Shown: piece after piece, positions 7,198 through 15,801 of the stretch
How the letters are laid out: each line of letters begins with the position of its first letter
Position numbering within the stretch: position 1 is the first letter of the stretch
Assembly (NCBI GenBank): GCA_015232865.1
Contig: JADFYU010000048.1
Location: 1-17,696, forward strand
Direction: 5' to 3'
Origin: Magnetococcales bacterium
GTDB taxonomy: Bacteria; Pseudomonadota; Magnetococcia; Magnetococcales; UBA8363
Length of the DNA stretch: 17,696 nucleotides
Notes under the pieces: generated by a model
Told to the model about the DNA's origin: nothing
Databases searched by the model: none
Seen by the model: only the letters and a program-made list of their open reading frames with translations
Position numbers and translations under genes: made by a program

Positions 7198-9615
7198 ATG
7201 ATTCGGATCAGGCTCTCGGATGCCCTCTCAACCCGTTCTTATGAGAATGTTGAAACGCTCCTGCAGCAGGAAGCTTATAGAAAAGCATCTCGCATTCTTA
7301 AAGAAATCCGCAAAAAATTACGGATGGCCGATCAGATCGATCATGCATCTAACGATGATGATGATTTGCACCCATCATCACGAAAACACCACATCATTTT
7401 TGTGGAAGGGCATAGGGGAGCAGGTAAAACAACCTTTTTACTAAATCTGTCTACTTTTCTCCGCATTGAAGAGAGTGAACTGGCGCATGACTTTAAAATG
7501 CTGTCGCCGATTGACCCAACCATAGCTGATGAAAGCGACCATTTCATTTCCACCCTCCTGGCACATGTCATGCGCACTGTTTCCCGGCAACTGCGCAAAC
7601 GGCAGAATACCTATGGCAGCCATGACAATTCCAGTGAAAGGCTTGAGTCAGATTATAACTCGGCATGTCGGGATGTCTTGGAATCCATGGAAGCTTTGCT
7701 TGATCAAAAAAGAGGCGATGAGCTTTCCCGTAGCGTTGCTATGGTGGCTCTCAAACAGGCTGGAATGGAATTGGAACGCAACCTTGACCGTTTGTTCAAG
7801 GTTATTGCGCGTATTTTCGATTGTAAAGCAATCATTCTTCCCATTGACGATATCGATATGGAACCGGCAAGGGGATACGAAATCCTGGAAGTACTCCGAA
7901 AATATCTGGTATCACCGCATGTGGTGCCAGTTGTCAGCGGTACCTACGACTATTACTGTGAAATTGTCGAGCAGTATTATCTAAAAAGCATCAGCCCCTA
8001 TGGAATTGGGGCTGGACCGGACAATAATAGTGGTGGAGTGGTCTGCCGGGCCAGAAAATTTTCCAATGCCTACCTCCACAAACTTTTCCCAATTCCCCAC
8101 AGAATCCATCTCAAACCCATAGAGAACATATTGGCGCAAGAGGAAATCAAACTTGTTGCCGATGGTCCTGAGGGGGAGGTCGAAATTTTTTTCCATGACC
8201 TAAGCCGCATGATTAGGGAGATTGTCCTGAATGGTATTTCCCGATACCGAGCTTCGGAAATCAGATTGATCTTCGAGTCTGTCCGGGATTTTACCTATCT
8301 GCTGGACGAGTGTCGGAACGCTATAGGCCATATCGCAGACTTTCGGAATCAAAGTGCCAATTCAGATGGATATTTGGAACTTTATCGATCCTTCTTGGTA
8401 AATACCTATTTTGAATATTGGGGGGATTCCAACTCCTGTAAAGTTCATGACGAGTGTACTGAGGAGGAACGGGCTAATGAAGGTCACAAGGACATTCGTA
8501 AATTTATCGCGTGGGACCGGGAGGTTGTCAGACGGTCTGAGAACGATGACCTGGGTCGACAAGCCCTGGATTTGGCCTTGCAGCGCCGCAACATTACTGT
8601 TGGAGCTTCCCTGCAACCTCCTGATTATGTCATTGATGCCATCAATCTCAATGATGATGATGTACAGAAAGCCAGGCATGCTCTGATAAAACTGATTTTT
8701 TGCGTCCAAAGTGTAGATCCATTAGATTCACATGCCTATTTATCTCCTATACGTGCTTTACTCTATGCTTGGTCTCTTTTGAATGGTGACAAAATCAAAG
8801 AGGCACTTACACGCTTGATTCAGCCTGAAATGAATCCTCGCTCCAGCACCAATTTGGTCGATCGTTTTTATGTTGGTGGCTTTCAAAGCTGGAATTTATC
8901 AAAGGAGTTTGAAACTCTCCAAAAATCAGATTCTTTCAATAAAGCCCTCGATAAAGAAATTGAATCTCTTGCAGAACGTATGAGGCAGCACTGTGGACAG
9001 GCGTCTGTTTTGTTTATTCCAAGCGCAAAAATTGAGTTGATACTTGATACTTGGTTTTCTTGGTCAAGCCCACACCCGATTTCCTCAACATGGAGCGCTT
9101 ATATCAATGCGTTGGATGATATTATTAAAAGGGTATTCATGTATGTTGAAGGAGAAACTGGCAAAGATTGCATAACCCTTCCTGATTCTGATCGAAAAGA
9201 TAAACTTATCTACCATCTCTTTCCAAGCAATACCAGAAAACAACCATTGAAAGATACGCTAGGAAAAATGGCTGATCTGGGTTTTAAAGTTTACCGGAGT
9301 TCTGATGTTGATATATATCTCAAGACCATGGCAAGCATGTCCGTGCAGTTTCTTGGAAGAGGAGATTCGACAAACAAAGTGATATTTGATGATCTCGAAA
9401 GAGAGTTTAATGAACTGGTAGACGAAATGAACTTAAAACAAATTTTTTCCTATACAGACAACAAAAAGGCAATCATAAAACGTATTAAAGGAGAAAACTC
9501 TGAAATCAGAGAAACGTTAAAATATCTTGTCCAAGGTGACACCCCGTCGGAAGCTCTGGCGCACTTTTGTAGTTTGCTTGATATTCATTTCGAAGCATTG
9601 GAGTTGAGGAAATAG
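7198..9615 (+). CDS. rdrA: RADAR ATPase RdrA (805 aa)
   Basis: RdrA is the ATPase subunit of RADAR, an anti-phage system in which a ring-forming ATPase works with the deaminase RdrB to trigger adenosine deamination and growth arrest on infection. Visible motifs: Walker A GHRGAGKTT (71-79), Walker B IILPIDDID (D217 and D218), and a sensor-like strand VVPVVSGTYDYY shortly after. An acidic insert (NDDDD, ~52-56) precedes the P-loop strand. The C-terminal ~550 residues are mostly helical without a recognised domain. The identification rests on size, a KAP/AAA-like ATPase core and direct linkage to an RdrB-type deaminase only 9 nt downstream. The second half (from about 8690) is visibly richer in A/T than the first. 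Start: ATG 7198 with AGAGG about 10 nt upstream. The coupling to rdrB makes this call strong. Confidence 0.88.
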   Translation: MIRIRLSDALSTRSYENVETLLQQEAYRKASRILKEIRKKLRMADQIDHASNDDDDLHPSSRKHHIIFVEGHRGAGKTTFLLNLSTFLRIEESELAHDFKMLSPIDPTIADESDHFISTLLAHVMRTVSRQLRKRQNTYGSHDNSSERLESDYNSACRDVLESMEALLDQKRGDELSRSVAMVALKQAGMELERNLDRLFKVIARIFDCKAIILPIDDIDMEPARGYEILEVLRKYLVSPHVVPVVSGTYDYYCEIVEQYYLKSISPYGIGAGPDNNSGGVVCRARKFSNAYLHKLFPIPHRIHLKPIENILAQEEIKLVADGPEGEVEIFFHDLSRMIREIVLNGISRYRASEIRLIFESVRDFTYLLDECRNAIGHIADFRNQSANSDGYLELYRSFLVNTYFEYWGDSNSCKVHDECTEEERANEGHKDIRKFIAWDREVVRRSENDDLGRQALDLALQRRNITVGASLQPPDYVIDAINLNDDDVQKARHALIKLIFCVQSVDPLDSHAYLSPIRALLYAWSLLNGDKIKEALTRLIQPEMNPRSSTNLVDRFYVGGFQSWNLSKEFETLQKSDSFNKALDKEIESLAERMRQHCGQASVLFIPSAKIELILDTWFSWSSPHPISSTWSAYINALDDIIKRVFMYVEGETGKDCITLPDSDRKDKLIYHLFPSNTRKQPLKDTLGKMADLGFKVYRSSDVDIYLKTMASMSVQFLGRGDSTNKVIFDDLEREFNELVDEMNLKQIFSYTDNKKAIIKRIKGENSEIRETLKYLVQGDTPSEALAHFCSLLDIHFEALELRK

Positions 9616-9624
9616 GACCGATTT

Positions 9625-12249
9625 ATGATTCCTCCACTGTTAAGTGATTGGCCCGCCATCTTTCTATTACGAAGCGAAGCCTTATTGGTAGAGTTGATCG
9701 AAGCTCCTGATTCAGCCAAGTTTCTCAGTGGGGGAAACACACCGCCTTGGCAACGGTTGTTGGGTGATTTTCGCAGTCATGGAGGCTCCAAAGAGTATCG
9801 CTTGGATGATCTGGAAAGGGTGTTCCGCGATGAACTGGCTAAAATGGACCGGGTATCAAATGGATTCCGTAGTTCTGTTGAATCATTGTTCAATCGCTAT
9901 TATGAAATCAATGGTGATCGTATCTCCCCACGCTCTTCCGAGAGGGGGTATCTTGCCGCATTGATCCGAAAACTGGATCCTTTGATTCTCATAGGTGCCT
10001 TTATCAGCAAACGCCATCAGGATAAACCGTTCGACCTTCAGACTACCAGAACCATGATCGAACAGAGCGCTGGCCACAGTATAGCTGCGCACCAAATTGG
10101 ACAGAAGGTGGAGCTGGCGGACAATCATGTTCACCTCTGGGGTGTTTTTCAATCCTGCTATCTGTTGACCAAGCTTCGTTCATTGCGTCGTGCACCCCCA
10201 CGTTCACGAGTACGCCGCGCTAGCAGCAGAATGCCTCATTTGGCGGATTTTCCCGGACTGGATCACAACACTCCAAGTCGCGAACAACTACTTCTGTATC
10301 CTCAACTCATTCACTGGGCTCTGGAAGCGTTGGTAACAGGCCGTTTTGAACGAGACCGGCAAAGCGGAATGCCGCCGAATCTAGCTGCCGCATGTACCTA
10401 TTTTTCCGATTGGCCACTTGTAAGCCGTCTTCTCAGCCACCTTCCAAAACACCTCCTGCCCGGTGAGGGAATTGCCGCTTCGTTGTTACAACAGAGCAAC
10501 CGTTACGGACAGCAGGGACGTTACCGTGAGGCGCAAACCACCTATTATGTCTTTCTGTTTTCACTGTTGGACGCCTATCCCGGTGTGAAGCTGGTGGAGC
10601 GCCTTGTCCACGCTCAGTTTATTCTGAATAATATATTACATGCTCACATGACCGTATCGGAAGGGTTGGGGCTGTGGCATTTCAATGAATTTTTTGTCGG
10701 TGTTCCTCGTGATCTAGGTCTGCTTGATGCTGATATGGAAGACATAAGCCGGGATCTTGTAGCCAATAGCTTTGGGGAAGGGGTTTCATTTGTTGACGCG
10801 AAAATATCTCCGGAAGCAACAACATTTTCCAGCCTTTTACGGTTACGACAACAGTTGAATCAAGGTCTACAGGATATGGGCGCGGTTCTGGATGACCACC
10901 GGTATCAATTTACCGTCCATTTCAAACGTGAGAGCGATGCTGTCGAGAAATGGAGTATGCTCCGGGAGGAGGATGGTGTGCCTGACCGTCTGCCGGCACG
11001 TCATGCCTCTTTACGAAAAAAACTGGGGCTACAGGGGAGAAATCTTGAACGACTTATTGTGGCTCCGGCTGCAAAGGCTGTTAGTCCTTTTCGCCAGGGA
11101 ATATCCATGGATAATATCGGGACATGTTTCATGGCTGGCGCACGGAGCCTTCCTCTCCCCATCGATTTAACTCGGATGGTGGTGGCCCTGGATGTGGCTG
11201 GTAGTGAAACTTTGACACCGCCTGAGGTGTTCGCTCCAGTGATTCGATGGCTCAGGCGCCCCCACCGGCGTAGTGAACCAAGCCCGAAACATCCACGGTT
11301 TCGACTGTCGGTGCATGCGGGAGAGGATTTCTCCCATATTCTTACCGGCATGCGCCGTATTGACGAGACACTTCTGTTTTTCCGTATGAAGGAGGGTGAC
11401 CGTCTTGGACATGCACTTGCTATGGGAATCAACCCCTTGCGCTGGTTGCAACGTCATGGTCCGGAAGTTCATCTTACGAAACTGGATTATTTGGACGACT
11501 GCGTCTGGCTAAGTGCTCAACTGCGTAGACTGGGCGAACAAGTGGGGCAAGCTTTCATCGCTTATTCCAACCACCTTGAAAAGGAGATCTCACTCTACAG
11601 TGCCGAACTTTATGGCCGGGCCTACCGACCTCAGCAGCTTTTCGATGCCTGGAAGGAGCGTTGGCGGCCACCATTGAGAATTGGAGATACCGCTCTGGTC
11701 CATGGAGTTCGCGCCCACGTTCAACCCATTGAGGATGAAACCTTATTGGAACTGATGGATAAATATCATCACGATCCCGTGTTGCGTCGGCGAGGTCGTC
11801 AACCCAAACGATTACTCTACTCTTCCAACCATCGTCGTTTAGAAGAGGAGGCCAACCTCTGGGAAGCAGTTCAGGACGGACTGATCGAACGTTGTGTCCA
11901 AAGCGGTGTTGGGATTGAAACCTGTCCGACGTCAAACCTCTACCTGGCAAAGCTTGACGGTTATCACGAGCATCCGATCTTTCGTTGGTACCCTCTGGAA
12001 AACGATGATTTGAAGCCTGGAGCAAGGCATAATCGACACAATATAAGAAATGGGCGCATTTCTTGCTGTGTAGCCACCGACAACGGCGGCCTATTCAACG
12101 TGACGTTACCAGGTGAATATGAAGCCTTGCGGGTGGCGGCCGCTTCGATTACAGACAATCCGGAACGAATTGAACAGTGGATTGACGATCTTCAACGAAA
12201 AAGCGTCAAAATGTTTTCTACGTTCCATCTTTCAACCTTACCCATGTGA
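9625..12249 (+). CDS. rdrB: RADAR adenosine deaminase RdrB (874 aa)
   Basis: RdrB is the deaminase subunit of RADAR. It belongs to the adenosine deaminase superfamily and is reported to convert adenosine to inosine in RNA and nucleotides; it is far larger than housekeeping Add. The metal and catalytic set is intact: HxH (H168, H170), HAGED (H564, E567), GDRLGHALAMG (H596), the substrate-pocket signature ETCPTSNLYL, and a final TDNGG (D819). These correspond to mouse ADA H15/H17, H214, E217, H238 and D295. The residue after the metal Asp is Asn820, where classical ADA has Asp296. Large insertions (residues ~190-540) separate the first motif from HAGE. It starts 9 nt after rdrA with a weak AGGA ribosome site, so translation is likely coupled. 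Zn2+ dependence and oligomer assembly are inferred from the family. Confidence 0.92.
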   Translation: MIPPLLSDWPAIFLLRSEALLVELIEAPDSAKFLSGGNTPPWQRLLGDFRSHGGSKEYRLDDLERVFRDELAKMDRVSNGFRSSVESLFNRYYEINGDRISPRSSERGYLAALIRKLDPLILIGAFISKRHQDKPFDLQTTRTMIEQSAGHSIAAHQIGQKVELADNHVHLWGVFQSCYLLTKLRSLRRAPPRSRVRRASSRMPHLADFPGLDHNTPSREQLLLYPQLIHWALEALVTGRFERDRQSGMPPNLAAACTYFSDWPLVSRLLSHLPKHLLPGEGIAASLLQQSNRYGQQGRYREAQTTYYVFLFSLLDAYPGVKLVERLVHAQFILNNILHAHMTVSEGLGLWHFNEFFVGVPRDLGLLDADMEDISRDLVANSFGEGVSFVDAKISPEATTFSSLLRLRQQLNQGLQDMGAVLDDHRYQFTVHFKRESDAVEKWSMLREEDGVPDRLPARHASLRKKLGLQGRNLERLIVAPAAKAVSPFRQGISMDNIGTCFMAGARSLPLPIDLTRMVVALDVAGSETLTPPEVFAPVIRWLRRPHRRSEPSPKHPRFRLSVHAGEDFSHILTGMRRIDETLLFFRMKEGDRLGHALAMGINPLRWLQRHGPEVHLTKLDYLDDCVWLSAQLRRLGEQVGQAFIAYSNHLEKEISLYSAELYGRAYRPQQLFDAWKERWRPPLRIGDTALVHGVRAHVQPIEDETLLELMDKYHHDPVLRRRGRQPKRLLYSSNHRRLEEEANLWEAVQDGLIERCVQSGVGIETCPTSNLYLAKLDGYHEHPIFRWYPLENDDLKPGARHNRHNIRNGRISCCVATDNGGLFNVTLPGEYEALRVAAASITDNPERIEQWIDDLQRKSVKMFSTFHLSTLPM

Positions 12250-12259
12250 TGGCTTAGTT

Positions 12260-13177
12260 ATGTCATATAAACTGTTTCGACCGTTAAAGCATCGTGAAGA
12301 TTGGCCGGCCGCTATTCAGGCATTGCTGGGCCCTTTTCTCATGATCGCACCATTTGTCCTTCAAGCCACATATGACTTGTCGATTTGGTTTTATGTTGCT
12401 TACTGGCCATTGTTCTGGTTTGGGATAAGCCGCAATAATTATATTCTTCACAACCATTGCCACAACCCCATGAGCCGACATAAGGGATTAAACCGGCTGC
12501 TGGACTATGCACTGGGGATGGTGACAGGCATGTCAGCTGGCACGTGGCGTTTAACACATAATCATGGACACCACGTTACCTACATGCGAGACAAGCTTCC
12601 CCATCACTGGATACCTTTTGTGGAGGAGGATGAACCATTACTGAGAGATTACTCCCTGAAAAACGCCTTCTGGTTTAGTGCCAAAACCACACCGGTGCAG
12701 TGGTTCGGAATCCTCAATATCTCACTAGTCCGCTGGATGGATGGGGGATTCCGCGCCCCCTACTACCGCTATCTTTTCTGGGAAGCGGTTGGTATTTGGG
12801 GTCTGGTAGGACTGTTGGCCTGGGTCGACTGGCAGTTCTGCTTGGCGTTTGTATTACTCCCCCACTTTTTGGCACACTTTTTCTCCCGATACATAGACTA
12901 CCTGTTTCATGTATGCGCCAACCCTTTGGTCAATTACGAGTACTGCTTCAGTTGCATCAACGATACATACAACTGGTGGTGCTGGAATGCCGGTTACCAT
13001 TTGGCCCACCATGATCAGCCTCGACTCCATTGGAGTCTTTTGCCAAGCCATCATGAATCACTCTCAACAAAACATCCAAAAATCAAGAAGCTGACTCGCA
13101 CCTACAACTATTCCGGAATTTTTGCGCTCCATCATGCTCACTGGGAGCAACTGGACCCGCGCCCACGCATGTTTTGA
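12260..13177 (+). CDS. Membrane fatty acid desaturase (305 aa), RADAR-linked
   Basis: This is an integral-membrane diiron desaturase/hydroxylase that would introduce a double bond or hydroxyl into a lipid acyl chain. Three histidine boxes are present: HNHCHN (H64, H66, H68), HNHGHH (H100, H102, H104, H105) and HLAHH (H247, H250, H251), with an extra pair in PHFLAHF. Hydrophobic spans lie at about 20-58, 82-95, 172-188 and 191-208, consistent with the family's four-span fold and length of ~300-350 aa. I chose ATG 12260, 10 nt after the rdrB stop. An upstream in-frame start at 12113 would overlap the conserved end of rdrB and lacks desaturase sequence. The gene lies in the rdrAB transcription direction and is followed 40 nt later by a sensor kinase. 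Substrate is unknown. The link to RADAR is by position only. Confidence 0.85.
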   Translation: MSYKLFRPLKHREDWPAAIQALLGPFLMIAPFVLQATYDLSIWFYVAYWPLFWFGISRNNYILHNHCHNPMSRHKGLNRLLDYALGMVTGMSAGTWRLTHNHGHHVTYMRDKLPHHWIPFVEEDEPLLRDYSLKNAFWFSAKTTPVQWFGILNISLVRWMDGGFRAPYYRYLFWEAVGIWGLVGLLAWVDWQFCLAFVLLPHFLAHFFSRYIDYLFHVCANPLVNYEYCFSCINDTYNWWCWNAGYHLAHHDQPRLHWSLLPSHHESLSTKHPKIKKLTRTYNYSGIFALHHAHWEQLDPRPRMF

Positions 13178-13217
13178 TAACCGCACTGATTATATAAAGA
13201 GTCAATCGGAGATAGTG

Positions 13218-15161
13218 ATGACAAACCCTTTTTCAGGACAAGCTTTTGGGGCAACGAGTCGGAGTAATGCTGAGCGTAGGCAGTTAGCCACCCTATTGAG
13301 TTCTATCCTGCTAATTTTTGTTGGCGTCTACCTTCTGTCCACAACAGCAGTGGTGCCCTATATTGGCATCTTTATGGCTGCTTTGGGAATTGCCGTCAGC
13401 GTTGGACAGTTTTATATCCACTCCATTGTGGATAAGGTCCTTTACGCCACGCGCCGAGATTTTTATAGGGGAACAAGTTTCAGCCAACTGCTTTTCGGCG
13501 GATTCATCCTCTTTCTCTCCGCAAGTGACCTTATACAACAAAACCTTGGCTATGGAATGATATGGGATAAAGCCCCAATAGTAACGAATCTTTTCTATTT
13601 CACCGCTTACCTCCTGGGTTTCTGGTCCTTTCCAGCCATGGTGGTTGTTGTGTTGAGTTTTCTTTATCCACTCCCGCCGGAAAATGCCATGGGCCGCGGG
13701 ACATCCATGATACGGGTCTGGGAACTTCCCAATTCTTTAAAAAGGCTAAAGGATGAGGAGCATTTTCCCCAACTCCATGGTCATTCCAAAGCCTTGGTAT
13801 GGCTACTGTTGTGGTCTTGCTTTGCCGGCTCTTTGTCACTTGGATTTGATCTTTTTCGGCACATTATGTCCAGTGAAATTTCCTCCACAATGGGTGTGAG
13901 GTTGAATTCGGTTACCTACGCAGCCTTTACTCTGTCTGCCACCTTGACCTTTCTCACCTCGATCCTACTTTTTGCAAGACGATTACAACGTCTCTTCCGT
14001 GAAAAGGAAGGTGTTGCCGGATTTGCTTTTTTCATGTCCATGATGGCCCTGTTCGCCTTTCCACCAATTCTGCAACTGATAATCTCCACCATCGACTCAT
14101 TACTACAAGAAAAGAAATTTGCAATCATCCTGTTCGCTTTTTTAGTCATGTTAATGGGGTGGTTTGCTCTGAATCGACTGAAAAGACTTCTGCCAGCAGG
14201 TTTTCAGCAACCTCCTTTAATGGGATTGGGCCGTTTTATCCCAGTTGCTACAGAATATTCCACGTTGGTTGTTCTTACTGTATCCATCGTCTCCATGATC
14301 TTGATCATAGGAGGTTTACAGGTTTTTGGAAAAAACGGAGAGTTACCTCCTCTATACTACTTCTCCTTTCTTTTTTATGTCTTGGGCTGCAACTACATGG
14401 CTGCAGTGGACCTACGGATTGCCGCCGAATCCGCAGCCAAACTTCAAGAACATGTCCTGGATGACAAATTCGTCAGCAGCGTCGCCCATGAACTCTACAA
14501 CCCACTAACACCTGTCCAAAGTTTCGTTGTAGATGAAGATTTGAAAGAAATTATCCGGCGCCCTATTGAAGATAATACGGAGTTGGACAATATACGCAAA
14601 AGCTTGTTAGAACTCCACCAAGCGGCAATTGATGGCGTAACGCAAGCCATTTCTTACACTCACGAACTAAAGAACCGGGGTTCGTTCGCCAAATTGAATA
14701 TGGAACGCCTGGACATTGCTTCGTTTTGTGAACGGTTTGTTGATTTGTATCGTCAACAAACGAAGATGCCCTATGGTGAATTGGATCTGACATGTCACCC
14801 CAATGCACGTCCCTTTGTTATGGGGGATGACAGGCTTCTAAAAAGCGTTCTGCGCATCTATCTCGACAATGCCGTGGAGGCTACTGAAACTGGAAAGCTT
14901 AATGAAATAAAGGTTATTGTTGATCGTGAGAATCAAAAGGAAGCACCGGTTACTCTCACGATTCGAGATACCGGACGCGGTATGAACCTCCAACAAAGGG
15001 AACGTTTTGGCCATCAGCAATACAGTACTAAAGTAGGAGGAACCGGGGTTGGAACTGCCATTGCCCGTCGTTTTGTGGAAGAAATGGGCGGCAGTTCACC
15101 AACCGTGCTTTCTGAAGAGGGAGTGGGAACCACAGTCAAGATGTCATTCATAGCCCAGTAG
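13218..15161 (+). CDS. Polytopic membrane histidine kinase (647 aa)
   Basis: This is a sensor histidine kinase of a two-component system. Residues ~23-397 hold about ten hydrophobic spans with short loops and no large periplasmic domain, suggesting that it senses something in or at the membrane. The transmitter follows directly, with no HAMP or PAS visible: H box SSVAHELYNPLTP (phospho-acceptor H424), N box IYLDNAVEAT (N551), G1 DTGRGM (D584) and G2 GGTGVGTAIA (607-616). All catalytic boxes are intact. I prefer ATG 13218, which has CGGAGA just upstream. The longer in-frame start at 13122 would overlap the desaturase and add no recognisable sequence. Gene order desaturase-kinase-receiver recalls the Bacillus des-desK-desR module, although DesK is of the HisKA_3 type and this one is a classical HisKA. 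Signal and partner are inferred. Confidence 0.88.
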   Translation: MTNPFSGQAFGATSRSNAERRQLATLLSSILLIFVGVYLLSTTAVVPYIGIFMAALGIAVSVGQFYIHSIVDKVLYATRRDFYRGTSFSQLLFGGFILFLSASDLIQQNLGYGMIWDKAPIVTNLFYFTAYLLGFWSFPAMVVVVLSFLYPLPPENAMGRGTSMIRVWELPNSLKRLKDEEHFPQLHGHSKALVWLLLWSCFAGSLSLGFDLFRHIMSSEISSTMGVRLNSVTYAAFTLSATLTFLTSILLFARRLQRLFREKEGVAGFAFFMSMMALFAFPPILQLIISTIDSLLQEKKFAIILFAFLVMLMGWFALNRLKRLLPAGFQQPPLMGLGRFIPVATEYSTLVVLTVSIVSMILIIGGLQVFGKNGELPPLYYFSFLFYVLGCNYMAAVDLRIAAESAAKLQEHVLDDKFVSSVAHELYNPLTPVQSFVVDEDLKEIIRRPIEDNTELDNIRKSLLELHQAAIDGVTQAISYTHELKNRGSFAKLNMERLDIASFCERFVDLYRQQTKMPYGELDLTCHPNARPFVMGDDRLLKSVLRIYLDNAVEATETGKLNEIKVIVDRENQKEAPVTLTIRDTGRGMNLQQRERFGHQQYSTKVGGTGVGTAIARRFVEEMGGSSPTVLSEEGVGTTVKMSFIAQ

Positions 15162-15237
15162 GCAATTTTGGATATTTCGACGCACATATTCTCAAAATAC
15201 GAATTCTTTTGACTGTTTCATAATCGATCAGATGAGA

Positions 15238-15266
15238 GATTTGGTAAATAGATAGACTATCAAATC
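15238..15266. promoter_or_regulatory. Dyad symmetry upstream of the receiver gene
   Basis: In the 124-bp gap before the receiver gene, GATTTG (15238-15243) faces CAAATC (15261-15266), and inside lies a perfect 11-bp palindrome GATAGACTATC (15251-15261). A TTGACT -35-like box lies at 15209-15214, but no good -10 sits at the right distance. It may be an operator or an RNA hairpin near the ribosome site. Confidence 0.3.
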
Positions 15267-15285
15267 GATAAAAAAGGAAAGAACC

Positions 15286-15801
15286 ATGGGGAAAGTTTAT
15301 CAGGTTTTGGTGGTGGATGATGACCCTGGGGTGTTGGCAGCCTATAAACATGCACTAAAGAAGGTGCCCGGTGTCAACCCCCATCTGGTTAAAAACCGGG
15401 CAGGGGCGCAACGGTTACTGAAGAATTTTCACTTCACGAAAGGTGTCAAGGTCGATCCCAGCAACTTGATTGCCATCTCTTTTATCGATCAAAAACTGAT
15501 GGGAGATTATGATCCCAAAGTTTGGCATGGTGATATAGAAGGAGCTGAAGGGTTGGCAATGGTTCCTTACATCAAGAGGTTTTCCCCCCTCACCCGGGTT
15601 TTGATGGTAACGGCTTTTCAGGGGACGCCGGAGGATCAGGGGTTCCTGGCAGGCCGTGACCGTGCTGATGGTTATATCAAGAAGGTCAATGACCCAAAAG
15701 GTATTACCAACGCCATTCGGAATATCTGCAAAGAAGAGATTGCGCGTTTCGAAGAGGCAGTGAAATTCTACAATATGAGATTGGAGACTGCTGGAAAATG
15801 A
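15286..15801 (+). CDS. Stand-alone response-regulator receiver domain (171 aa)
   Basis: This is a CheY-like receiver that would accept phosphate from the adjacent histidine kinase. The acidic triad is clear (D11, D12, D13 after strand 1), the phospho-acceptor is D68 in AISFIDQKL, the switch Thr is T109 in MVTA, and the conserved Lys is in YIKK (132-133). The loops are longer than in CheY: a segment of about 20 residues (71-90, DYDPKVWHGDIEGAEG) follows D68. After the receiver comes only a short charged helix (residues ~150-171), so there is no DNA-binding or enzymatic output domain. A strong AAGGAAAG ribosome site precedes the ATG. The last codons overlap the next gene by 4 nt, which points to co-translation with a protein that may be its output partner. 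Confidence 0.85.
   Translation: MGKVYQVLVVDDDPGVLAAYKHALKKVPGVNPHLVKNRAGAQRLLKNFHFTKGVKVDPSNLIAISFIDQKLMGDYDPKVWHGDIEGAEGLAMVPYIKRFSPLTRVLMVTAFQGTPEDQGFLAGRDRADGYIKKVNDPKGITNAIRNICKEEIARFEEAVKFYNMRLETAGK

Noticed and set aside
11555..12025. 156-codon minus-strand frame within rdrB
   Set aside because: Lies entirely opposite the conserved C-terminal deaminase motifs and looks like a shadow of rdrB.
9625..12249. Housekeeping adenosine deaminase
   Set aside because: The protein is 874 aa, far larger than typical Add, has long insertions between the motifs, and follows an RdrA-type ATPase by 9 nt.
12113..12259. Longer start for the desaturase overlapping rdrB
   Set aside because: It would overlap 137 nt of conserved rdrB coding sequence; the ATG at 12260 fits the family length and operon spacing.
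13122..13217. Longer start for the histidine kinase overlapping the desaturase
   Set aside because: The extra 32 residues are a read-through of the desaturase C-terminal region in another frame; ATG 13218 has a better ribosome site.
15286..15801. DesR-like DNA-binding response regulator
   Set aside because: The protein ends about 20-40 residues after the receiver fold, and no helix-turn-helix output domain is present.
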